A model generated the notes under the pieces. That model saw nothing but the letters and a program-made list of their open reading frames with translations. It was not told where the DNA came from and made no database searches. The position numbers and the translations under genes are program-made. DNA of 38,908 bases from Cupriavidus sp. 2SB. Lineage in GTDB: Bacteria > Pseudomonadota > Gammaproteobacteria > Burkholderiales > Burkholderiaceae. The stretch lies in NCBI RefSeq assembly GCF_005503625.1, contig NZ_SCMX01000066.1, positions 1 through 38,908 of the forward strand, written 5' to 3'. Every line of letters begins with the position of its first letter. Positions within the stretch are counted from its first letter, which is position 1. Shown one piece after another: positions 31,895 through 38,908 of this stretch.

Positions 31895-31913
31895 TTTGAA
31901 TTTTGTATTCAAA
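31895..31913. promoter_or_regulatory. Operator 1, upstream of the aminotransferase
   Basis: A perfect inverted repeat, TTTGAAT-TTTGT-ATTCAAA, contains TTGTATTCAA (31903-31912), the reverse complement of the TTGAATACAA found in the divergent promoter. This arm type and length fit GntR/FCD-family binding sites. It lies 20 bp before the aminotransferase start codon, where a bound protein would block transcription. Confidence 0.68.
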
Positions 31914-32074
31914 AAACAGATGCGCACTGCAGGTCTGGCATGCGGGATAATGTTGCCCGGGGCAAATCCCGCCGATTCCGCACAAATCCCTTATAAATCA
32001 ACGATTGCAAGGGGTTCGAGCCAGCCTTTGCGCGGCTTCCGGAGGCGTCAACGACACCGGAACGCGGTTCGTGC

Positions 32075-32102
32075 TTGCCCCAGAGTAGTTTTTGAATACA
32101 AT
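32075..32102 (+). promoter_or_regulatory. Promoter with operator 2, upstream of the GntR gene
   Basis: TTGCCC (32075-32080), 16 bp, then TACAAT (32097-32102) forms a fair sigma-70 promoter ending 23 bp before the GntR start codon. TTGAATACAA (32092-32101) overlaps the -10 and repeats the core of operator 1 in the opposite orientation. This predicts autorepression. Confidence 0.6.
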
Positions 32103-32125
32103 ACTGTCAAGCCAAGCGATCCCTG

Positions 32126-32818
32126 ATGAGCACGCTACCGACCGCATCCTCCCAAGCCGTAGACCGCCAGATCCTGCATGTGGCCGTGGCCCAGCGCCTG
32201 CGCACCATGATCATGGAAGGCGATCTCGCGCCCGGCACCCGCCTGAACGAACGCGTGCTGTGTGATCTGCTGCAGGTGTCGCGCACACCGTTGCGCGAAG
32301 CGTTCAAGGTACTGGCTGCCGACGGGCTGGTGACGCTGCTGCCGAACCGTGGTGCCGAGGTGGTGGTGCTGTCGCAGGAGACCATCAATCACCTGTTCGA
32401 AATGATGGGCGCGCTGGAGGCGATGTCCGGCGACCTCGCCTGTCAGCGCATCACCGAAGCCGAACTCAACGAGATCCGCGCGCTGCACTACGAAATGCTC
32501 GCGTGCCATGCGCGCCGCGACCTGCCCAATTACTACGCGCTGAACCGTCGCATCCACGACGCCATCAACGCTGCCGCACGTAATCCGATCCTGGAGGAGA
32601 CTTATCGCCGCATCAACCTGCGTATCCAGGCGCTGCGCTTCCGCTCGAACTTCGATCACGACAAATGGGACCTGGCCGTGCAGGAGCACGGGGCCATGCT
32701 CGATGCGTTGTCGAAGCGGGACGGCGGCGCGCTGCGCGAGATCTTGCGCGCGCATTTGCAGCACAAGCACGACGCACTGATTGCCGAACTAGAACGCGTA
32801 CAGGACGCCGCCGCCTGA
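32126..32818 (+). CDS. GntR-family (FadR/FCD) transcriptional regulator
   Basis: A 230-aa DNA-binding protein. Residues about 15-80 form the winged helix: LRTMIMEGDLAPGTRLNERVL, then LLQVSRTPLREAFKVLAADGLV, the GntR recognition signature. Residues about 90-220 are an all-helical FCD ligand domain; the metal/ligand residues fit NRRIHDAIN and VQEHGAMLDAL (His in each). FCD regulators usually sense carboxylates and repress neighbouring catabolic genes until the ligand arrives. It lies between the divergent aminotransferase-tctCBA unit and the FAD/Fe-S dehydrogenase gene, and both promoters carry a shared motif. It is followed by the dehydrogenase after 76 nt, so likely co-transcribed. Confidence 0.94.
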   Translation: MSTLPTASSQAVDRQILHVAVAQRLRTMIMEGDLAPGTRLNERVLCDLLQVSRTPLREAFKVLAADGLVTLLPNRGAEVVVLSQETINHLFEMMGALEAMSGDLACQRITEAELNEIRALHYEMLACHARRDLPNYYALNRRIHDAINAAARNPILEETYRRINLRIQALRFRSNFDHDKWDLAVQEHGAMLDALSKRDGGALREILRAHLQHKHDALIAELERVQDAAA

Positions 32819-32894
32819 ACGCGTCACGCGCAGCCGCGCGTGCAACGCCATGGCGACGTGTCCGAGTACTCGCAACCCGGAGACATCCCTGCCC

Positions 32895-35800
32895 ATGGCA
32901 CTGCCCGTTACCCCCACGCCACCCGGCGTGCAACCGCTTCGCTTCATGCCCGGCGCGGCGTCCGCGCCCGATCTGCAATCGCCGCTGTATCGCCGCCTTG
33001 CCGCCGAGATGCGCGGCAAGGTGCTGTTCGATCGCGCGAGCCGTGGCCGCTATGCCACCGATGCGTCGATCTACCAGATCATGCCGATTGGCGTGGTGGT
33101 GCCGCACGATGAAGCCGATGCAAGACTCGCACTCGATATCGCACGCGACTTCAAGGCACCCCTGCTGCCGCGCGGCGGCGGCACCAGCCAGTGCGGCCAG
33201 ACCATTGGCGAAGCACTGGTCATCGACAACAGCAAGTTCCTGAACCAGGTCATCGATTTCGATCCCGTGGCGCGCACGGTCACCGTGCAGCCCGGCATCG
33301 TGCTCGATCACCTGAACGCGTGGCTCAAGCCGCATGGGCTGTGGTTTCCGGTGGATGTCTCCACCGCCGCGCAATGCACGATCGGTGGCATGACCGGCAA
33401 CAACTCGTGCGGATCGCGCTCCATCCAGTACGGCAACATGGTGCACAACGTGCTGGGCATCGATGCGATTCTCGCCAGCGGCGAGGAAGTGCGCTTCGAT
33501 GCGAACTGGCCAGCGGACACCGCTCCGCATCGTGCGATTGCCGATGGCGTGCGGCGCATCGCCGAACGCGAGCGCGAAGCCATCGCGCAGATGTACCCCA
33601 AGGTGCTGCGACGCGTAGGTGGCTACAACCTCGACCTGTTTGCGCCGCAGAACGAACGTCCCTACACCACTGACGGCAGCGTCAATCTTGCGCACCTGCT
33701 GGTCGGTTCAGAAGGCACGCTGGCCTACTTCCGCCAGATCACGCTGCAGCTTGCACCGCTGCCCACGCACAAGACGCTTGGCGTGGTGAATTTCCCCACG
33801 TTCTACCAGTCGATGGACATGACGCGCCATATCGTCGCGCTCAAGCCCGCGGCCGTGGAACTGGTGGACCGCACGATGATCGATCTCGCGCGCAACAATC
33901 CGGCCTTCCGTCCCGTCATCGACCGCGCACTGGTTGGCGAACCCGATGCGATCCTGCTCGTCGAGTTTGCCGGCGAGGACCGCGACGCCACGCTGCGCGG
34001 CTTGCAGCAACTGGTTGAGTTGATGGCCGATCTCGGCCTGCCCGGCTCTGTGGTGGAGATGCCTGATGCCGGTCCGCAGAAGGCGCTGTGGGAAGTGCGC
34101 AAGTCCGGCCTGAACATCATGATGAGCATGAAGGGCGACGGCAAACCCGTGTCCTTCATCGAAGATTGCGCGGTGCCGCTCGAACACCTGGCCGAGTACA
34201 CCTCGCGCCTGACCGAGGTGTTCCACAAGCACGGGACGCGCGGCACGTGGTACGCGCACGCCAGCGTGGGCACGCTGCACGTGCGGCCTATCCTCGACAT
34301 GCGCCGCGACGGCGCGGGCAAGATGCGCGCCATTGCCGAGGAAGCCGCAGCGATGGTGCGCGAGTACAAGGGCGCGTACTCGGGCGAGCATGGCGATGGG
34401 CTGTGTCGCGGCGAATGGGTGGCCTGGCAGTTCGGGCCATCGCTCGCCAATGCATTTGCCGAAGTGAAGGCGCTGTTCGATCCCGACAATCGCTGCAATC
34501 CCGGCAAGATCGTCCGCACGCCGAAGATGGACGAGACCGCGCTGTTCCGCTTTCCGCCAACCTATACGGTGACACCGCTAACGCCTGCGCTCGACTGGTC
34601 GGCGTGGAACGTGACGCGTGACCCCGTCACCGAGGAAGAAAGCGCACCGGGCACAGGTCGCGACCCTGCACTCGGACTGGCCGCTGCGGTGGAGATGTGC
34701 AACAACAACGGCCACTGCCGCAAGTTCGACGCCGGCACGATGTGTCCGAGCTATCGCGTCACGCGCGACGAGCAGCATCTGACGCGCGGCCGTGCCAACA
34801 CGCTGCGACTTGCGCTGTCGGGCCAGTTGGGCAATGAAGGACTGCTCGACCCCGCCGTGAAAGAGACGATGGATCTGTGCGTGTCGTGCAAGGGCTGCAA
34901 GCGCGATTGCCCCACCGGCATCGACATGGCGAAGATGAAGATCGAAGTGCGCGCCGCCAACGCACGCGCGGGCAAACTGCGCATGCGTGATCGGCTCGTC
35001 GCGTTCCTGCCGCGCTATGCGGGAGCCGCCAGCCGCATGCCGTGGCTGTTCAATCTGCGCGATAGCGTGCCGGGTCTCGCACAACTTGGCGAACGCGTAC
35101 TCGGCATCTCGGCCAAACGTTCGCTGCCGCGCTGGCAATCGGCTTTTCTGGGCGAGAACTATGTGGCGCCCACTACCGGCGGCAAGGAAGTGGTGCTGTT
35201 CGTCGACACCTTCAACAACCACATGGAACCCGAGAACGCCCGCGCCGCGCAGCGCGTGCTGGAAGCTGCGGGCTACACCGTGCACCTCTCCGGTGTACCG
35301 GGCGAGCGACCGCTCTGTTGCGGCCGCACGTTCCTGGCCGCAGGGCTTGTCGATGAAGCGAAGACCGAGGCAAAACGCGCGCTCGATGCGCTGCTGCCGT
35401 TCGTCTCGCGCGGCGTAGCGGTGGTGGGACTGGAGCCCTCATGCCTGCTGTCGATGCGCGACGAGTTCCTGCAATACGGCTACGGAGACGCCGCGCGGCA
35501 GCTCGCAGACAACGCGTTCCTCTTCGAGGAGTTCCTGGTCCGCGAACGCGCAGCGGGACGCTTCGAGCCAACGTTCAAACCTATCGGCCATGCGCAGGCG
35601 CTGCTGCACGGTCATTGCCACCAGAAGGCGTTCGATGCGGTACGTCCGGTGGAACAGGTGCTCGGCTGGATTCCGGACCTCAAGACCTCGCTGATCGAAT
35701 CGTCTTGCTGCGGCATGGCGGGCAGCTTTGGTTATGAGGCTGAGCACCATGAGGTGTCGATGCGGATGGGCGAGTTGTCGTTGTTGCCTGCGGTGCGGAA

Positions 35801-35915
35801 GGCCGATGCGCAGACGCTGGTGGTGGCGGATGGGACGAGCTGCCGCCATCAGATTCATGATGGGGCCGGGAGAGAGGCGGTGCACGTGGCGCGGGTGTTG
35901 GAGATGGCGTTGTAA
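32895..35915 (+). CDS. FAD-linked/4Fe-4S 2-hydroxyacid dehydrogenase (YdiJ-like)
   Basis: A 1006-aa fusion of a GlcD-type flavin half and a GlcF-type iron-sulfur half, similar in plan and length to E. coli YdiJ (about 1018 aa). Residues about 45-265 are the FAD-binding PCMH domain (PRGGGTSQCGQTIG; GGMTGNNSCGSRS). Residues about 280-560 are the FAD-oxidase C domain (GEHGDGLCRGEW). Iron-sulfur cysteines are at C602/C608/C617 (CNNNGHC...CPSY) and C662/C665/C668/C672 (CVSCKGCKRDCPTG). Two CCG-type motifs follow (PLCCGRTFLAAG, SSCCGMAGSFGYE). It should oxidise a D-2-hydroxyacid to a 2-oxoacid and pass electrons to the respiratory chain. ATG 32895 is chosen over 32850 for its GGAGA site. Confidence 0.93.
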   Translation: MALPVTPTPPGVQPLRFMPGAASAPDLQSPLYRRLAAEMRGKVLFDRASRGRYATDASIYQIMPIGVVVPHDEADARLALDIARDFKAPLLPRGGGTSQCGQTIGEALVIDNSKFLNQVIDFDPVARTVTVQPGIVLDHLNAWLKPHGLWFPVDVSTAAQCTIGGMTGNNSCGSRSIQYGNMVHNVLGIDAILASGEEVRFDANWPADTAPHRAIADGVRRIAEREREAIAQMYPKVLRRVGGYNLDLFAPQNERPYTTDGSVNLAHLLVGSEGTLAYFRQITLQLAPLPTHKTLGVVNFPTFYQSMDMTRHIVALKPAAVELVDRTMIDLARNNPAFRPVIDRALVGEPDAILLVEFAGEDRDATLRGLQQLVELMADLGLPGSVVEMPDAGPQKALWEVRKSGLNIMMSMKGDGKPVSFIEDCAVPLEHLAEYTSRLTEVFHKHGTRGTWYAHASVGTLHVRPILDMRRDGAGKMRAIAEEAAAMVREYKGAYSGEHGDGLCRGEWVAWQFGPSLANAFAEVKALFDPDNRCNPGKIVRTPKMDETALFRFPPTYTVTPLTPALDWSAWNVTRDPVTEEESAPGTGRDPALGLAAAVEMCNNNGHCRKFDAGTMCPSYRVTRDEQHLTRGRANTLRLALSGQLGNEGLLDPAVKETMDLCVSCKGCKRDCPTGIDMAKMKIEVRAANARAGKLRMRDRLVAFLPRYAGAASRMPWLFNLRDSVPGLAQLGERVLGISAKRSLPRWQSAFLGENYVAPTTGGKEVVLFVDTFNNHMEPENARAAQRVLEAAGYTVHLSGVPGERPLCCGRTFLAAGLVDEAKTEAKRALDALLPFVSRGVAVVGLEPSCLLSMRDEFLQYGYGDAARQLADNAFLFEEFLVRERAAGRFEPTFKPIGHAQALLHGHCHQKAFDAVRPVEQVLGWIPDLKTSLIESSCCGMAGSFGYEAEHHEVSMRMGELSLLPAVRKADAQTLVVADGTSCRHQIHDGAGREAVHVARVLEMAL

Positions 35916-35939
35916 GCCACGCATCCCCGCCTTGTCTTT

Positions 35940-36086
35940 CTCCCCTCTCCCGCATGGTTTGCTCCCCTCTCCCGCGCGCGGGAGAGGGGTTGGGGGAGAG
36001 GGCTTGAGGTTCTGCTTGCCGACTGGTGGCAATTTGAACTGCCGGCCCTCTCCCCCGCCCCTCTCCCGCCATGCGGGAGAGGGGAG
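35940..36086. repeat. Composite palindromic repeat, full copy with extra partial arm (copy 6)
   Basis: A full copy at 35962-36086 (left hairpin CTCCCCTCTCCCGC-GC-GCGGGAGAGGGG, spacer with CTTGCC-GACTGG-TGGCAATTTGAA, right hairpin) is preceded at 35940-35953 by an extra lone CTCCCCTCTCCCGC arm and ATGGTTTG. This looks like one copy landing in or next to another. It fills the gap between the convergent dehydrogenase and acylase genes. Confidence 0.92.
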
Positions 36087-36109
36087 AACACCAAGAGTGG
36101 ATTTGGACG

Positions 36110-38551
36110 TTACTGCGGCACCAACTCTACCCTTTCCTTGCTCTCCTTCTCCACCGCCTTCCTTGTATAAACCAGCGGGAAATATTCCCCCTTGGCCCAC
36201 AGCGGTGCCAGATCCCGATAGTGAGGGCTCGCCGGATTGCCCGACTGCCCCGGCGTGTTGATTGCGCGTGACGCATCCCAGTTGCCCACATCGAGCACCA
36301 TGCGGAACGATGCGCCAGCCGTCAGCTGGAAATCGCTGTTGCGATAGCTCGTGTTCATCGGCGTAAATGACGATCCGCCAATCGGGCCCGCGTTCACGTC
36401 ATACTGCGCGCGCGCATTCTGGTCGAGGATGGCATTGAGCGGATGGTTGAACACGGCGGTGTGCAGCTTGCCCCACTGCCACGTCTTCGAATCGGTGCCG
36501 AGTTTCTTCTCGATATCGCCCATCGCCACTTTCAGCGTGGACGTCATCACCTCGTTACGTTTCTCCACTGTCATCCACGTGTCGGGGCGCTCCAGCACCG
36601 CGATCACGCGGCTGGCGTCGCCTGCACCAACGAGGCGCGCCGCTTCCGGCGGCAACGCCGCACGCACCACGGCAGTTCGCAAGTGTTTGCTGAACCAGAC
36701 TTCGAACAGCGCTGCGGCCGCGCTGTCCGCGCGTTCGTTGCCATCCCAATTGCGCAGCAGATCGAGACCGCGTTGCACCTGCGCATCGCTGCTGTTCAAC
36801 GGCTTGAGCAGTGCCACCACACGTTGCGCGGGCAGCGATACCGTATCGTTCTGCCACGCCATCGAGTCTTCCAGCGAACTGCGCGGATTGGCGGCGACCA
36901 CCGACTTCAATCGGCGCGCGCGCGAGCTGTCGCTCCACTCGTAGCCCACGCCGATCTTCGCGGCGGGATGATTCGCCGGGATATTGTTCTCGTTGGCCGT
37001 CACTACATAACCCGGCGCAGGGTTGAACGCCCACGGCAGTTCGTCCATATTGCGATAGCCGGCCCACTCGTAGCGCCCATCGCCGGGCACCGGCATCAGG
37101 CCATCCCAGTTCGGACGATTGACCGTCAGCCCGCCCGGAATCCAGCCGATGTTGCCGGAGCGGTCTGCATAGACCTGGTTCTCGCCCGGTGCACCCCAGC
37201 GATTCATCGCCGCGCGGAACTGGTCCCAGCTTTGCGCGCGCATGTAATCCATCGAACCGAAGTACGGCGCCATGCCGAGGTCAAGCCACGCCGCGCGCAG
37301 GGCGTACGCGCGATTGGTCTTGCCATCGGCGTAGAGCACCGGCCCGTGGCGCGTGTAGTCGATCGACACCTTGCGCGGCGTGGCCTCACCCTTCACGGCA
37401 ATCTGCTCGGTGACGGTTTCCATCGGTTCCCAGCGGCCTTTGTAGCGATACTCGTGCGGCTGCGCAGGATTGGTCTCGTAGATATAGAGATCTTCCTGGT
37501 CCATGTAGAACCGCGTCAGGCCAAAGGCGATGGTGCCATTGTGACCAATCGAGATGCCGGGCAGGAACGGCTCGCCCGCGCCGATCACGGATAGACCCGG
37601 CGCATTCAGATGGCTGATGTAGCGCAGGCTCGGCGCGCCATGCGCGCGGTGCGGATCGTTGGCGAGAATCGGCCGACCAGTGGTGGTGCGGCTACCCGAA
37701 ATCACCCAGTTGTTCGAACCCAGGCTGCGTGCGGTGTCGCTCGATGCATCGAGCGTGGCGTACAACGCATTCACCGGAATGTTCTCGGCCTTGGCCACAG
37801 GCTGCGACCACCACTCCTTGGGGAAGCGCGGCGCGGCAGTGGCGAGGTCATACGCCTTGCGCAATTCGGCCACGGGAATGTTGCAGGTGTCGAGTCCCTC
37901 CGGCACCTTCGGCTCGACGGGCGGATCCAGTTCGCGGCGCACCCAGTCGGCACGCACCGCATTCGGCTTCGCGTAGCAGAAGAGCTGCGCGCGATCGATC
38001 TCGCCTGTGAAATTGAGCGTCAGGCCGTGATGGCGGATGCGCACGATATCCTCGGCACGCCAGCGCGACGGCTTGTAGTTGAGCGCCTTGAACTCGGGCG
38101 GCAGCAACTCGGGGCGTGCCTCGACCTGCGCCACATAGGCATTCACACCCGCGACAAATGCCTCGGCCACGCGCTTCGCGTCGGAGCCATACGCCAGCCA
38201 TTCGCGATACATGTCCCCGCGAAACAGCACTGCGCGCGCCATGCGATCACCTTCGACATAGGCCGGCCCGAAGTCCTTGGCCATCTCGCCGAGCCCACGC
38301 TTGCGCCATAGATCGATCTGCCAGAGCCGATCGCGCGCCGCCATGAAGCCCTGCACGTAGAAGGCGTCATACAGCGTGTTGGCGTAGATATGCGGCACAC
38401 CCCAGCGATCCACGAGTACGGTGGCGGGCTTCTCCAATCCGGCTACGGTGAATTTATCGGGACCGGCGGCGTTGGCCGCGAAAGGGGCGGTGGCAAGGCA
38501 CGCAACCAGGGCGGCGCGCGCAAGGGAATGCATGGGACGGGCGGCTTTCAT
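36110..38551 (-). CDS. Penicillin acylase family Ntn hydrolase
   Basis: An 813-aa periplasmic precursor with a Sec signal (ending about residue 29, ANAAG). Acylases of this family cut themselves into alpha and beta chains. The cleavage site is Gly278-Ser279 in SLGSNNWVISG, giving an alpha chain of about 250 and a beta chain of about 535 residues with Ser279 as N-terminal nucleophile. Other family motifs are RDRWGVPHIYA-like DRWGVPHIYANTLYDA, PILANDPH, ISIGHNGTIAFGLT and the late WQWGKLHTAVFNHPL. Substrates in the family include beta-lactams, N-acyl-homoserine lactones and cyclic lipopeptides, and sequence does not decide. ATG 38551 with GAGGA upstream is used; the longer frame to 38782 is repeat-derived. 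Confidence 0.92.
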   Translation of the reverse strand: MKAARPMHSLARAALVACLATAPFAANAAGPDKFTVAGLEKPATVLVDRWGVPHIYANTLYDAFYVQGFMAARDRLWQIDLWRKRGLGEMAKDFGPAYVEGDRMARAVLFRGDMYREWLAYGSDAKRVAEAFVAGVNAYVAQVEARPELLPPEFKALNYKPSRWRAEDIVRIRHHGLTLNFTGEIDRAQLFCYAKPNAVRADWVRRELDPPVEPKVPEGLDTCNIPVAELRKAYDLATAAPRFPKEWWSQPVAKAENIPVNALYATLDASSDTARSLGSNNWVISGSRTTTGRPILANDPHRAHGAPSLRYISHLNAPGLSVIGAGEPFLPGISIGHNGTIAFGLTRFYMDQEDLYIYETNPAQPHEYRYKGRWEPMETVTEQIAVKGEATPRKVSIDYTRHGPVLYADGKTNRAYALRAAWLDLGMAPYFGSMDYMRAQSWDQFRAAMNRWGAPGENQVYADRSGNIGWIPGGLTVNRPNWDGLMPVPGDGRYEWAGYRNMDELPWAFNPAPGYVVTANENNIPANHPAAKIGVGYEWSDSSRARRLKSVVAANPRSSLEDSMAWQNDTVSLPAQRVVALLKPLNSSDAQVQRGLDLLRNWDGNERADSAAAALFEVWFSKHLRTAVVRAALPPEAARLVGAGDASRVIAVLERPDTWMTVEKRNEVMTSTLKVAMGDIEKKLGTDSKTWQWGKLHTAVFNHPLNAILDQNARAQYDVNAGPIGGSSFTPMNTSYRNSDFQLTAGASFRMVLDVGNWDASRAINTPGQSGNPASPHYRDLAPLWAKGEYFPLVYTRKAVEKESKERVELVPQ

Positions 38552-38652
38552 TGCTGTTTTTCCTCGTCTGGAACTGAGTTGCGAGGATAGCCGAATGTTG
38601 GGGGTGGAGGCATCTGGCGGTGCGGCATATTGCCGACACCGTTTGCTATGCG

Positions 38653-38779
38653 CTCCCCTATCCCATGAAGTGGGAGAGGGGTGGGGGAGAGGGCTGGAGG
38701 CTCTGCTTGCCGACTTGTGGCGCAATTTGCACTGCTGGCCCTCTCCCCCGCCCCTCTCCCGCATGGCGGGAGAGGGGAG
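38653..38779. repeat. Composite palindromic repeat, full (copy 7)
   Basis: A full copy with slightly worn left arm (CTCCCCTATCCCA-TGAAG-TGGGAGAGGGG), GGGGGAGAGGGC, spacer CTTGCC-GACTTGT-GGCGCAATTTG, then GCCCTCTCCCCC and CCTCTCCCGC-ATG-GCGGGAGAGGGGAG. It lies upstream of the acylase start. Confidence 0.92.
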
Positions 38780-38831
38780 CAAACAATCAGTGATCGGGGC
38801 CTGTCAGTTTTTTTGTGTGCAGGACAGCTAG

Positions 38832-38862
38832 AGGCTTGCCGGTCGAATGGATTGGCAAGCCT
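38832..38862. other. Inverted repeat near the window end
   Basis: AGGCTTGCC and GGCAAGCCT are perfect 9-bp arms around a 13-nt loop (GGTCGAATGGATT). No T-run follows on either strand. It may be a terminator or operator of a gene beyond the window. Confidence 0.45.
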
Positions 38863-38908
38863 GCATTCTCTCAGAGGTGCGGGTGGGTAAATCGGTCTTC
38901 GTACAACA

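Noticed and set aside
30670..35915. Beta-hydroxyaspartate cycle cluster
   Set aside because: Only a BhcA-like aminotransferase family member is present; the aldolase, dehydratase and iminosuccinate reductase genes are not in the window.
36087..38782. N-terminal extension of the acylase frame to 38782
   Set aside because: The extra 77 codons are translated from repeat copy 7 and lack homology; the signal peptide begins at 38551.

Overview
The window looks like chromosomal DNA of a Burkholderiaceae betaproteobacterium, most likely Cupriavidus or a close Ralstonia relative. The signs are high GC with strong GC bias at third codon positions, a TctC/Bug-type periplasmic receptor with its tctBA partners, many MFS carriers, a bo3-type cyoABCD cluster and several c-di-GMP proteins. 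No tRNA, rRNA, CRISPR array, transposase, integrase or phage gene was seen. This is ordinary, densely packed metabolic and regulatory DNA, not a genomic island.

Layout: (1) 99-2593 holds an SDR dehydrogenase divergent from an MFS carrier. (2) 2646-3880 holds a short threonine dehydratase without a regulatory domain. It is preceded by an unannotated 24-codon Ile-rich leader peptide and mutually exclusive RNA stems, which together form a complete candidate transcription attenuator. (3) 4191-8420 is a c-di-GMP block: PAS-GGDEF-EAL coupled to HDOD-GAF, facing a GAF-GGDEF cyclase. (4) 8538-10527 pairs an MHS-type carrier with a beta carbonic anhydrase. (5) 10676-14997 is cyoABCD, without cyoE, closed by a bidirectional terminator. 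(6) 15075-19391 holds a chemoreceptor, an MFS carrier, a CDP-diacylglycerol pyrophosphatase and a 77-aa protein. (7) 19597-23573 holds a DUF899 protein, an orphan squalene/phytoene synthase-like enzyme, a small secreted repeat protein, a possible 45-aa membrane protein, a TauE/SafE permease and a periplasmic FKBP. (8) 23686-27162 holds a phospholipase C with a small lipoprotein gene upstream, and a hemolysin III family protein. (9) 27220-35915 is a catabolic locus: a glyoxylate-type aminotransferase followed by tctC-tctB-tctA on the minus strand, divergent from a GntR/FCD regulator and a 1006-aa FAD/4Fe-4S 2-hydroxyacid dehydrogenase. The divergent promoters share a TTGAATACAA-type operator. 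(10) 36110-38551 is a penicillin-acylase family Ntn hydrolase.

A family of about 125-bp composite palindromes (CTCCCCTCTCCCGC...GCGGGAGAGGGGAG) occurs seven times, always between genes: four or five full copies, a nested copy and fragments. Two full copies sit inside the aminotransferase-tctCBA unit. Several long open frames that run through these repeats are artefacts, and the true starts lie downstream of them.

The strongest candidates for something not annotated before are the isoleucine attenuator upstream of the short threonine dehydratase, and the GntR-controlled hydroxyacid/glyoxylate locus with its paired operators. All functions are inferred from recognisable sequence motifs. No database search was run.
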